Shown here: piece by piece, positions 9,001 through 11,907 of the stretch
Layout: each line of letters starts with the position of its first letter
Position numbering within the stretch: position 1 is the first letter of the stretch
Source: DATKKX01 sp035542775
GTDB lineage: Bacteria > Planctomycetota > Phycisphaerae > UBA1845 > UTPLA1
DNA: 21,846 nt
Reading direction: 5' to 3'
Assembly (NCBI GenBank): GCA_035542775.1
Contig: DATKKX010000516.1
Location: 1 to 21,846 of the forward strand
Notes under the pieces: model-generated
The model's input: only the letters and a program-made list of their open reading frames with translations
What the model was told of the DNA's origin: nothing
The model's database searches: none
Translations under genes and position numbers: made by a program

Positions 9001-9569
9001 CTGTCACCCTCAGGCAGCCAGTGTTGCCCCAGACCGGTTTTGCGCCCGGCGAATTAACTGTCCTGCCGCAGCAGCCCTCCGACAGCCGTTATCTTGCCAT
9101 GGGCGACCTGTGGCTGGAAATTCCGGCCCTTGGCGTCCGGGTGCCGATCATCGGCGTTCCAAGCGGCTCGAACGGCTGGGACCTGACCTGGCTCTGGGAT
9201 CAGGCCGGCTACCTGGAAGGCACGGCGTATCCGACCTGGACGGGAAATTCCGTCCTCACCGCACATGTCTACCTGTCCGATGGTTCACCGGGACCTTTTG
9301 TGAATTTGAAGACTTTGTATTGGGGGCAGCAGGTGATCGTCCACCTGGGCAGGCAGAAGTATATTTACCAGGTCCAGGACGTCCGCCGCGTGTGGCCGGA
9401 CGATAATACCGTCCTGGCGCATCAGGCTGATCCCACCCTGACCCTGATCACCTGCCAGGACTATGATCCGGTCAGGCAGACTTATCGCTATCGCATCGCG
9501 GTACGCGCCGTGCTGGTCAAGACGGAAGCGGATGCAAATGCATCCAGTCGACCGGCTGGAGGTTACTGA
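3..9569 (+). CDS. Giant DUF11-repeat surface protein with LPQTG motif and C-terminal sortase domain (5' partial)
   Basis: The frame is open from the first bases of the window to the TGA at 9567-9569, so the true start, and any signal peptide, lies upstream; the GTG at 33 is only the first in-window start codon. At least 3188 residues are encoded (residue number = codon position/3). After the tail of one module, 18 immunoglobulin-like DUF11 modules follow, each opening near a Lys and containing a 'V/T-D-x-L-P' turn and a closing 'T-N-T-A'-like strand. Residues 3008-3012 are LPQTG, and a sortase domain occupies about residues 3030-3175 with His3088, Cys3151 and Arg3164. The C-terminus has no hydrophobic anchor or basic tail. 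About two dozen Cys, mostly in local pairs, fit an exported protein. Likely role (inference): a very long cell-surface adhesin or sheath-like protein that can be covalently attached by its own sortase. The repeat family and sortase calls are firm; the biological role is unknown. Confidence 0.93.
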   Translation, partial: GGLNSTLPATVLNCDPGNGGYDNGATTGTITFRTIIQDQFTDTYPSGDPSVDHGDLLTDNVTVSGDLLTVTNTANTTGFSEADTSATSVRIAFGSLTKTVYAVNGDTGYDLADGIATGDDITFRFVYTLPTSDFETLVLTDYFPLPIFDISDPDANGSPGPSWALDDVVSASSPAPGHVKFGPTDTFRALAGNSVSCSGGAPVGSPPANADGTPCLSTSLANNSLIINYGNFDDPTNTDTQIDLLFTLTVTDKPFTDGLFLTNQAHADEGTTNSTPQILNHILDFKITAPYLVSDKSAVSSDNLAATLSAATPRPFNPPGTSGLPWTGGTISSSLLSTTPINSDISGVDAGDLVRFAIVVENQGSGLYGAFDVTVYDSLPAGYIIPTGGLHLKVTRGDGTDVSFTYLGGGGSGTEDDLFNNGIRLDDSGSVGSCEHYNPSNGRNIAIITYDLQVDNNVNPEQQIVNTGGVTSYSGKEGGSDYTGSGSLEDSATTTIGSPFLDKVLSSTELNNATNNNTQAVVGELATYTLTLTLPEGVIPGATLVDTLDSRMSFVDVLSVTLSSGVSASNTIDLTDPANPTHVTIAGSSANQLTFDFGTLTNLNDNTTPDTIVIVLRAVVLNVSTNQGGATLTNTSLFNWTVAGTGHQINQQTPTTAVTVIEPAVAVLKQVCDDAADPCAVVGSLDAGDPLFYRIQLTGDLTDSYDLTFSDPLPAAMASLPAPAIVSVSGANPADFQIAGGTVQTAGSANIDLAPGASIVIYVQGTVSYAVIPSQVITNTATARWTSLNGNVTGRSAHNLADSGERTGADGIGGALNDYAADNTATVNVLNVAPVKSIVSTSEGHTSESGDGSAGNPRDLAIGEVIRYRLSVQLPEGSSPAFILTDTLPAGFTYLGGANVIFLTTDHNTTEPLDLALADSGSLPPIFAVPPGRVSVAGQNVTFSLGDLVNNDNDADAEYVVIDFNALVNNDANNNNTDLDNNSFTVSINGSLAGTSNNIGTRIVEPIINFNGGTNNKTVSIAANPDAGDVATYTVTYTNTGLADAFEVRVLDNLPFTYLDLTAVNSPTYNAACQSPGVTDASNLITDVLDLTIDRVRVGCTVTFTYTATLRTAVTPNQTITNTASLTYTSLSGTGTQTPGGSGAPNGERNGTSGGVNDYNGSDTAQITTRTVARAKTLVDTEVNVAGNNNTQATIGEIVTYQLVITVPEGTTPGLQVVDTLGANMAVTDVCVSGYPAVAAPISASAALTTSLPGGFADACNDGTTLGTNNPLITASGNVITWSLGTVTNSDTNNANPETVTILYQAVVLNHINNQAGFTRTNAAVVSWTGNSRPAVGVGVGIVEATVTTTKNVSAGPYDAGNVVTYTIALANPAGSTTAFDTTLNDPLSLSISAASIIAVSGGGFTPSDFNVTGCPGTCVLQTAAAAGIDISANTTVTITLDATLSATVPAGQIVGNTAATRWTSMNGVVGDRSTYNINSEERDGSDGLPGPGILNDYRSQGTVSLTVATPTIAKQAPTPTRYAIGATVTYPILVTLPEGVTRSLRVIDQVPAGMVYAGSSVDDSSFAGTVNTSPAISPASPADGDDVTFTFGDTTTTDDNNGANNSFILNVTLRVLNVSANQIGTTLTNGAVLRYVNPNTGTDAPDVPGGTQAITVAEPRIVTDKQVSPAANVQAGTLLTYTISFTNTNNPITNVSTAYEVSATDLLAQGVTFTSLTSCNLDTPATDLTGVTTVDTSTPGQVTFSGSAWDVPAGSAITCIYTATAQSGLYVDGSHANTVDADWTSIDGPDANERNYDDSVVRTVDGTQDTATASFNVGGLSLDKTVDVTQVVIGQDVHYTLTLSGPTGTIRSAVVTDHLPAGLIYNNDSAISGLASSPSPAVSGPADGSGPVTLTWTFGDVYKNAANATISYSVRAANVATNVEGQTLPNTVWFDHHYADGTPAPRLTDSTTVTVREPLLTVDKIIAYIDVTQDAGDTVIYRTTIAPAASSLVTAYDVHFTDTLPAAVLLDIPSITVTGGTVASDSSSGNTIDLTIDSIAVGGSVVIEYSGTIAGSVTPGQLVTNTSDATWCSLHDTNGDSGTVSGERDGSDGSGGLNDYAGSDNVSFTVGSYTFNKSIVSPASGKLAVGQLVTYDLAVVLSEGSSPAPIAIIDDLPLGLEYVSSSMQLVTAGFNGTINPSDPVVSCAASCGSGDDVTFTFNNSISVAADNDSSNNTFHVRFQARLLNINVNQNNAPLDNQASLQIGAGTPVDSNIVTVTVIEPELQVQKSVDNPAPRYLEQITFTLTLSHLPSSTADAHEVTVTDTLPAGLQYVAGSITAPGGWTPNDSTPSSLAWTGDLSLATGSVQFTFKATIADPPASPGDTLANNVNAAWSSLPGDVSSGQPEGERDGSGGVNDYADSASRDITYTNVDYTLTKSDGGITAVAGGNVIYTLSYNNAGNLDATGVILTETVPDHATYDSADNSTAWDCGPVNPAASGTTCAFSVGTVAAGTVGSVTFVIRVDNPLPAGVDTLTNTASIDDDHAHGPNPSPKTASDTTPVTAAPALEVTKDDGWEIVAPGAEVDYTITVTNNGDQDATGVQLVDTLPSGMTFVTAPGCTTCGSSQVTWPAFDLAVGASRQFTVNIRVNDAADLLSAGITFITNTVDVQDDGNNTNGTPVTAQATDTDQIAISSAKLLTGTEQPGSHNLDVLIGEVLDYSITMNVPSGTIDHLQAVDVLDSGLAFVDVTTIQVSNPDADGAGTTDDGIYSNVMTFDSSGICTNCTAGTTSGSNPLVENEGGKLTFNFGRLTNDDPTQKITVEYRVIVLNLAANVNGTSGLNNLVTWSWEGGTLSGEAAAVDVIEPKLTIEKTVTPEIAALESTVTYNLEIGHDLSSTAPAYDVLVTDAIPTGLVLDEASVQVVGSLGLPTPTITTGPTQLSVYWSEFPLASTATITFQAQFIGPSPVVNTANVEWSSIQIDPRQHLLPFSDYNVHSTERRYDPVIGGGVNNYRTSASVTLRQPVLPQTGFAPGELTVLPQQPSDSRYLAMGDLWLEIPALGVRVPIIGVPSGSNGWDLTWLWDQAGYLEGTAYPTWTGNSVLTAHVYLSDGSPGPFVNLKTLYWGQQVIVHLGRQKYIYQVQDVRRVWPDDNTVLAHQADPTLTLITCQDYDPVRQTYRYRIAVRAVLVKTEADANASSRPAGGY
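294..9020 (+). repeat. Array of 18 DUF11 modules, mostly alternating A and B types
   Basis: Each module is marked by an in-frame Lys codon at its start: 294, 888, 1509, 2007, 2508, 3051, 3528, 4053, 4545, 4998, 5475, 5895, 6354, 6813, 7260, 7662, 8037 and 8562. From 1509 on, spacing is 125-181 residues. Type A modules (1509, 2508, 3528, 4545, 5475, 6354, 8037) carry a 'P-E-G-x-x-P'-like turn, an Asn-rich stretch and mostly a 'V-L-N-x-x-x-N-Q' strand. Type B modules (2007, 3051, 4053, 4998, 5895, 6813, 8562) carry 'T-N-T-A-x-x-W-T-S' and mostly end in a 'G-E-R-x-G ... N-D-Y' loop. A and B strictly alternate as pairs of about 0.9-1.0 kb. The modules have diverged strongly in sequence, so this is an old protein-level repeat and not a recent DNA duplication. 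Confidence 0.9.
7245..8030 (+). repeat. Two short canonical DUF11 modules breaking the A-B alternation
   Basis: Between the sixth and seventh A-B pair lie two shorter modules (134 and 125 residues) with opening Lys codons at 7260 and 7662. They lack both the A-type 'V-L-N' strand and the B-type 'G-E-R ... N-D-Y' loop. They resemble the common single DUF11 repeat ('V-T-N-N-G-D-Q-D-A-T-G-V' followed by 'D-T-L-P-S-G-M'). Each carries a local pair of cysteines. They look like an insertion of a different module lineage into the array. Module boundaries are judged by eye and may be off by about ten residues. Confidence 0.75.
9024..9038 (+). other. LPQTG sorting motif upstream of the sortase domain
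   Basis: The in-frame codons TTG CCC CAG ACC GGT encode LPQTG, the classical LPxTG recognition pentapeptide of class A-type sortases. It follows the last DUF11 module directly and is separated from the first sortase strand by a linker of about 22 residues rich in Pro, Gly and Ser. A normal cell-wall sorting signal continues with a hydrophobic helix and a positively charged tail; neither is present here, and the sortase domain follows instead. Confidence 0.85.
9105..9530 (+). other. Sortase transpeptidase domain fused to the C-terminus
   Basis: The segment starts with 'W-L-E-I-P-A-L-G-V-x-V-P-I-I-G-V', typical of the first sortase strands. The catalytic His lies in T-A-H (codon 9264), the nucleophilic Cys in T-L-I-T-C (codon 9453) and the Arg 13 residues later (codon 9492). 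The spacing from Cys to Arg and the T-L-I-T-C-x-D-Y signature agree with Staphylococcus aureus SrtA as I recall it, as does 'F-V-N-L-K' after the His. Sortases cleave LPxTG between Thr and Gly, hold the Thr as a thioester on Cys and pass it to an amino group. Free sortases usually have an N-terminal membrane anchor; here the 18-module chain takes that place. All three catalytic residues are present, so activity is expected. Confidence 0.9.
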
Positions 9570-9599
9570 CACCGGAAAGTCGAATAAAAAACGGACGAC

Positions 9600-9640
9600 A
9601 AAAAGCTCGCGCAGATTTTTCCAGCGGGAGCTTTTCTTTT
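9600..9640 (+). terminator. Rho-independent terminator after the giant gene
   Basis: The arms at 9601-9612 (AAAAGCTCGCGC) and 9624-9635 (GCGGGAGCTTTT) pair over 12 positions with one mismatch around an 11-base loop. CTTTT follows. The A-run before the 5' arm means it can also act on the opposite strand. A further perfect 7-bp pair, 9592-9598 with 9649-9655, encloses the hairpin. The position about 30 bases after the stop codon fits termination of the giant gene and separation from the ATPase gene. Confidence 0.85.
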
Positions 9641-9695
9641 GTTATCTATCGTCCGCCAAGCGAGGGAAAAGTTCGGGTTCGCAAATCCTCCGTTA

Positions 9696-9704
9696 TGCTA
9701 TACT
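9696..9704 (+). promoter_or_regulatory. Promoter of the CpaF-type ATPase gene (extended -10)
   Basis: TGCTATACT forms an extended -10 element (TGn followed by TATACT at 9699-9704). No convincing -35 hexamer lies 16-18 bases upstream. Transcription would start near 9711, giving a leader of roughly a dozen bases that still contains GAGGA just before the ATG at 9724. Its place right after the terminator supports an independent promoter. Confidence 0.65.
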
Positions 9705-9723
9705 GTTAGGCGAGGATGGACAT

Positions 9724-11019
9724 ATGACCGAAAACAATGCCACCGTTTCAACCGCGCGCGCCGACCCCCGCCAGTCCCAATTGAAAGACTACCTGATCAA
9801 CTCCGTCACGCAGCAGATGCAGAGTTTATCTCCCCAGCAGCAGCAGGATCGCCAGGCGGTCCGCCAGCTGGTCCTGCGGGTGCTGGAAAGTTCCAAGGCG
9901 GAGCTGCGTCCCGAGGTCCGCGAGAAAATCGTGGACGGGTGCGTCGCCGATCTGATCGGTTATGGTCCGCTCGAGCTCATCTTGCGCGACCCGGAAGTCA
10001 GCGAGATCATGGTCAACGGCCACAACCGGGTCTTCGTCGAGCGCAACGGGGAACTGCTCGAGACCGATGTCAGGTTCGACGACGATGCCCAGGTGATGCG
10101 CATCATCGACCGGATCCTCAACCCGCTCGGCCGCCGCGTGGATGCCGACAACCCCAGCGCCGACGCCCGTCTGCCGGATGGCTCGCGGGTCAACGTGGTC
10201 ATCCCGCCCGTGGCCGTGGACGGCCCGCAGATCACCATCCGCAAGTTTCTCCAGACCAAGATGGAGATGGACGATCTGGTCAAGATGGGCGCCCTGACCC
10301 AGTACATGGGCAAGTTCCTGGAAGCCTGTGTGGTGACGCGCCTGAACATCCTAGTCACCGGGAACACCAGTTCGGGCAAGACCACGATCCTGAACGTGTT
10401 GTCCAGCTTCATCCCCGATCGTGAGAGGATTGTCACCATCGAGGACGCGGTCGAGCTGAAGCTCAAGCAGCGCCACGTCGTCCGCCTGGAGACCAAGCTC
10501 CCCAACGTGGACGGCAGCGGCGCGGTCAGCGTCCGGGACCTGGTGCGCAACGCCCTGCGCATGCGCCCGGACCGGATCGTCGTCGGGGAGGTACGCGGCG
10601 GGGAGGCAATGGACATGCTGCAAGCCATGAACACCGGCCACACCGGCTCGATCACCACCCTGCACGCCAACTCACCGCGCGATGGCACCTCCCGGCTGGA
10701 GACGATGGCCATGATGGCCGGCCTGGACATGCCCCTGCTGGCTGTCCGCAAGCAAATTGCTGCGGCGATCAATCTCATCGTGCACCTCGCCCGCCTTCCG
10801 GATGGGACACGGAAAATGACCCACATCACCGAGTTGTCCGGCATGGAGGGGGAGGTGATCACGCTCACCGATATCTTTAAATTCGAACAGACCGGTGTCG
10901 CCCCGGACGGAAAAATTCTCGGCCAGCTGCGCCCGACCGGGATGCGCCCCTTGTTCAGCCCCCGTCTGGAAGCCGCCGGTTATAAGCTGGGCGGCGAGTT
11001 CTTCGGTTTGGGATTATGA
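9724..11019 (+). CDS. cpaF: CpaF/TadA-family secretion ATPase
   Basis: The 431-residue protein belongs to the type II/IV secretion ATPase superfamily, CpaF branch, whose members are cytoplasmic hexamers that power assembly of Tad pili or related machines. An N-terminal helical region (1-75) is followed by the N-terminal domain with 'Y-G-P-L-E ... V-S-E-I-M-V-N-G' (80-99). Next come 'D-A-R-L-P-D-G-S-R-V-N' (147-157), Walker A G-N-T-S-S-G-K-T-T (213-221), Walker B ending in Glu289 (I-V-V-G-E) and the His box G-H-T-G-S-I-T-T-L-H-A-N-S (305-317). All motor residues are present. The ATG at 9724 was chosen because GAGGA lies 8 bases upstream; the open frame extends to 9463, but that stretch holds a terminator and a promoter. 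No other Tad component (RcpC, TadB, TadC, prepilin) is next to it, so its machine cannot be identified from this window. Confidence 0.95.
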   Translation: MTENNATVSTARADPRQSQLKDYLINSVTQQMQSLSPQQQQDRQAVRQLVLRVLESSKAELRPEVREKIVDGCVADLIGYGPLELILRDPEVSEIMVNGHNRVFVERNGELLETDVRFDDDAQVMRIIDRILNPLGRRVDADNPSADARLPDGSRVNVVIPPVAVDGPQITIRKFLQTKMEMDDLVKMGALTQYMGKFLEACVVTRLNILVTGNTSSGKTTILNVLSSFIPDRERIVTIEDAVELKLKQRHVVRLETKLPNVDGSGAVSVRDLVRNALRMRPDRIVVGEVRGGEAMDMLQAMNTGHTGSITTLHANSPRDGTSRLETMAMMAGLDMPLLAVRKQIAAAINLIVHLARLPDGTRKMTHITELSGMEGEVITLTDIFKFEQTGVAPDGKILGQLRPTGMRPLFSPRLEAAGYKLGGEFFGLGL

Positions 11020-11037
11020 TCGCTGGTCGTTCTGACA

Positions 11038-11046
11038 TGATATAAT
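11038..11046 (+). promoter_or_regulatory. Promoter of the partner-switching genes (extended -10)
   Basis: TGATATAAT forms a perfect TATAAT (11041-11046) with an extended TGn. No clear -35 element is seen. It lies in the 60-base gap after cpaF and would start a leader of about 27 bases that carries the strong GGAGGAG ribosome site of the next gene. Confidence 0.7.
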
Positions 11047-11079
11047 TTCCCTGATATTACTCACGTGAACGGAGGAGAA

Positions 11080-11415
11080 ATGGAAATCACAACCCAGCGA
11101 TTCAAACACTGTGATCTGGTGAGCGTTAAGGGTAAAGTCGACAGCTACACTGCCCCCGATCTGATCAAGGCGTTCACGGTGATCAACAACGAAGGCCGCT
11201 TCAAGATCGTCCTCGATTTGGGCAAGCTCGAGTATATGTCCAGCGCCGGTTTTCGCGCCCTGCTGGTCGGCCAGCGGACCTGCAAACGCTACAACCGCGG
11301 CGAGGTCGTCCTGGCTTCAGTCCCGAAGAAAATCCTCGAAGCCTTCGAACTGACCGGCTTCACCCCCCTCTTCAAGTTTTATAATGACGTTACTTCCGCA
11401 GTAGGTAACATCTAG
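11080..11415 (+). CDS. STAS-domain anti-sigma factor antagonist (SpoIIAA/RsbV type)
   Basis: The 111-residue single-domain protein has the STAS fold pattern. 'V-K-G-K-V-D-S-Y-T-A-P-D-L' (16-28) is followed by 'I-V-L-D-L-G-K-L-E-Y-M-S-S-A-G-F-R-A-L' (43-61) and a C-terminal helix. In SpoIIAA the phosphorylated residue is the Ser of D-S-S-G; the equivalent here is Ser55 of S-S-A-G. Such proteins, when unphosphorylated, bind the partner kinase and free its target. The ATG at 11080 was chosen because GGAGGAG (11071-11077) precedes it; the in-frame GTG at 11065 has no ribosome site and would overlap that element. The kinase and phosphatase expected to act on Ser55 are the next two genes. It matches the 'RsbV/STAS' group clearly, but which sigma factor or other target it controls is not visible. 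Confidence 0.93.
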   Translation: MEITTQRFKHCDLVSVKGKVDSYTAPDLIKAFTVINNEGRFKIVLDLGKLEYMSSAGFRALLVGQRTCKRYNRGEVVLASVPKKILEAFELTGFTPLFKFYNDVTSAVGNI

Positions 11416-11439
11416 CCCGTTTCGTTCCTCGTCTCATGT

Positions 11440-11479
11440 GAGGCCGCCTCTCCCGTGGATCATTTCATGAGGCGGCCTC
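11440..11479 (+). promoter_or_regulatory. Perfect 11-bp inverted repeat between the STAS and kinase genes
   Basis: GAGGCCGCCTC (11440-11450) and GAGGCGGCCTC (11469-11479) are exact reverse complements separated by 18 bases. Each arm is also an odd palindrome on its own (GAGGC-n-GCCTC). In RNA this gives a strong GC-rich hairpin that begins 24 bases after the STAS stop codon and whose loop includes possible GTG (11455) and ATG (11467) starts of the kinase gene. No T-run follows, so it is a poor classical terminator. An attenuator, an RNA-stability element or a DNA operator are all possible. Confidence 0.6.
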
Positions 11480-11490
11480 TGGTTGTCCCG

Positions 11491-11907
11491 ATGCGTACCA
11501 CCATTTTCCCGGCAAAATTCGATCAACTGGAAGCCATACGAAAATTCGCTGGCCAGGCTGCCAGGGATATGGGCATGGACGACTCGGATATTTACACCGT
11601 GGAACTGGCTGTCGATGAAGCCTGCACGAATATCATCGAGCATGCCTACCGCGGGATCAAAGGGGGGGATATCGAATGCACCTGCGATGCCCAGGCCGAA
11701 AGCCTGACCATCATCCTCCGGGATCATGGCAAACCATTTAACCCCTCTTCGGTACCATACCCGAACCTGGATGCGGAGCTCAAAGACCGCAAGGTCGGCG
11801 GCCTGGGCGTCTATATAATCCGCAAGCTGATGGATGAGGTGCACTTCGAGCCGTTGGGTGAGAGCGGGAATGTGCTCACCCTAATCAAGCGGTGGAGTCG
11901 GCAGTGA
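11491..11907 (+). CDS. Anti-sigma/partner-switch serine kinase (RsbW-type HATPase)
   Basis: The 138-residue protein is a minimal GHKL ATPase of the RsbW/SpoIIAB kind. The N box is E-L-A-V-D-E-A-C-T-N-I-I-E-H-A-Y (38-53, with Asn47), the G1 box R-D-H-G-K-P-F (77-83) and the G2 box G-G-L-G-V-Y-I-I (103-110). These kinases phosphorylate the STAS partner and bind a sigma factor or other target. Three in-frame starts exist: GTG 11455, ATG 11467 and ATG 11491. The last is preferred because family members begin close to the 'F-P-A-x-x-x-x-L-E-A-I-R' strand, but none has a good ribosome site and the first two fall in or at the edge of the loop of the inverted repeat. The gene overlaps the phosphatase gene by 4 bases (GTGA), which suggests translational coupling. 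The family call is sure; the start is not. Confidence 0.9.
   Translation: MRTTIFPAKFDQLEAIRKFAGQAARDMGMDDSDIYTVELAVDEACTNIIEHAYRGIKGGDIECTCDAQAESLTIILRDHGKPFNPSSVPYPNLDAELKDRKVGGLGVYIIRKLMDEVHFEPLGESGNVLTLIKRWSRQ

Noticed and set aside
1509..9020. Recent tandem DNA duplication in the giant gene
   Set aside because: Modules share only a sparse pattern of residues; no long near-identical DNA stretches were seen between copies.
9463..9723. Upstream in-frame extension of the CpaF gene
   Set aside because: It overlaps the end of the giant gene and runs through a terminator hairpin and a promoter. The ATG at 9724 has a ribosome site and fits the family.
11814..11819. TATAAT inside the kinase gene, a possible internal promoter for the phosphatase
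   Set aside because: It encodes part of the conserved G-V-Y-I-I segment of the G2 box, so coding constraint explains it. Similar TATAAT strings inside the STAS gene and mrdA are also coding.
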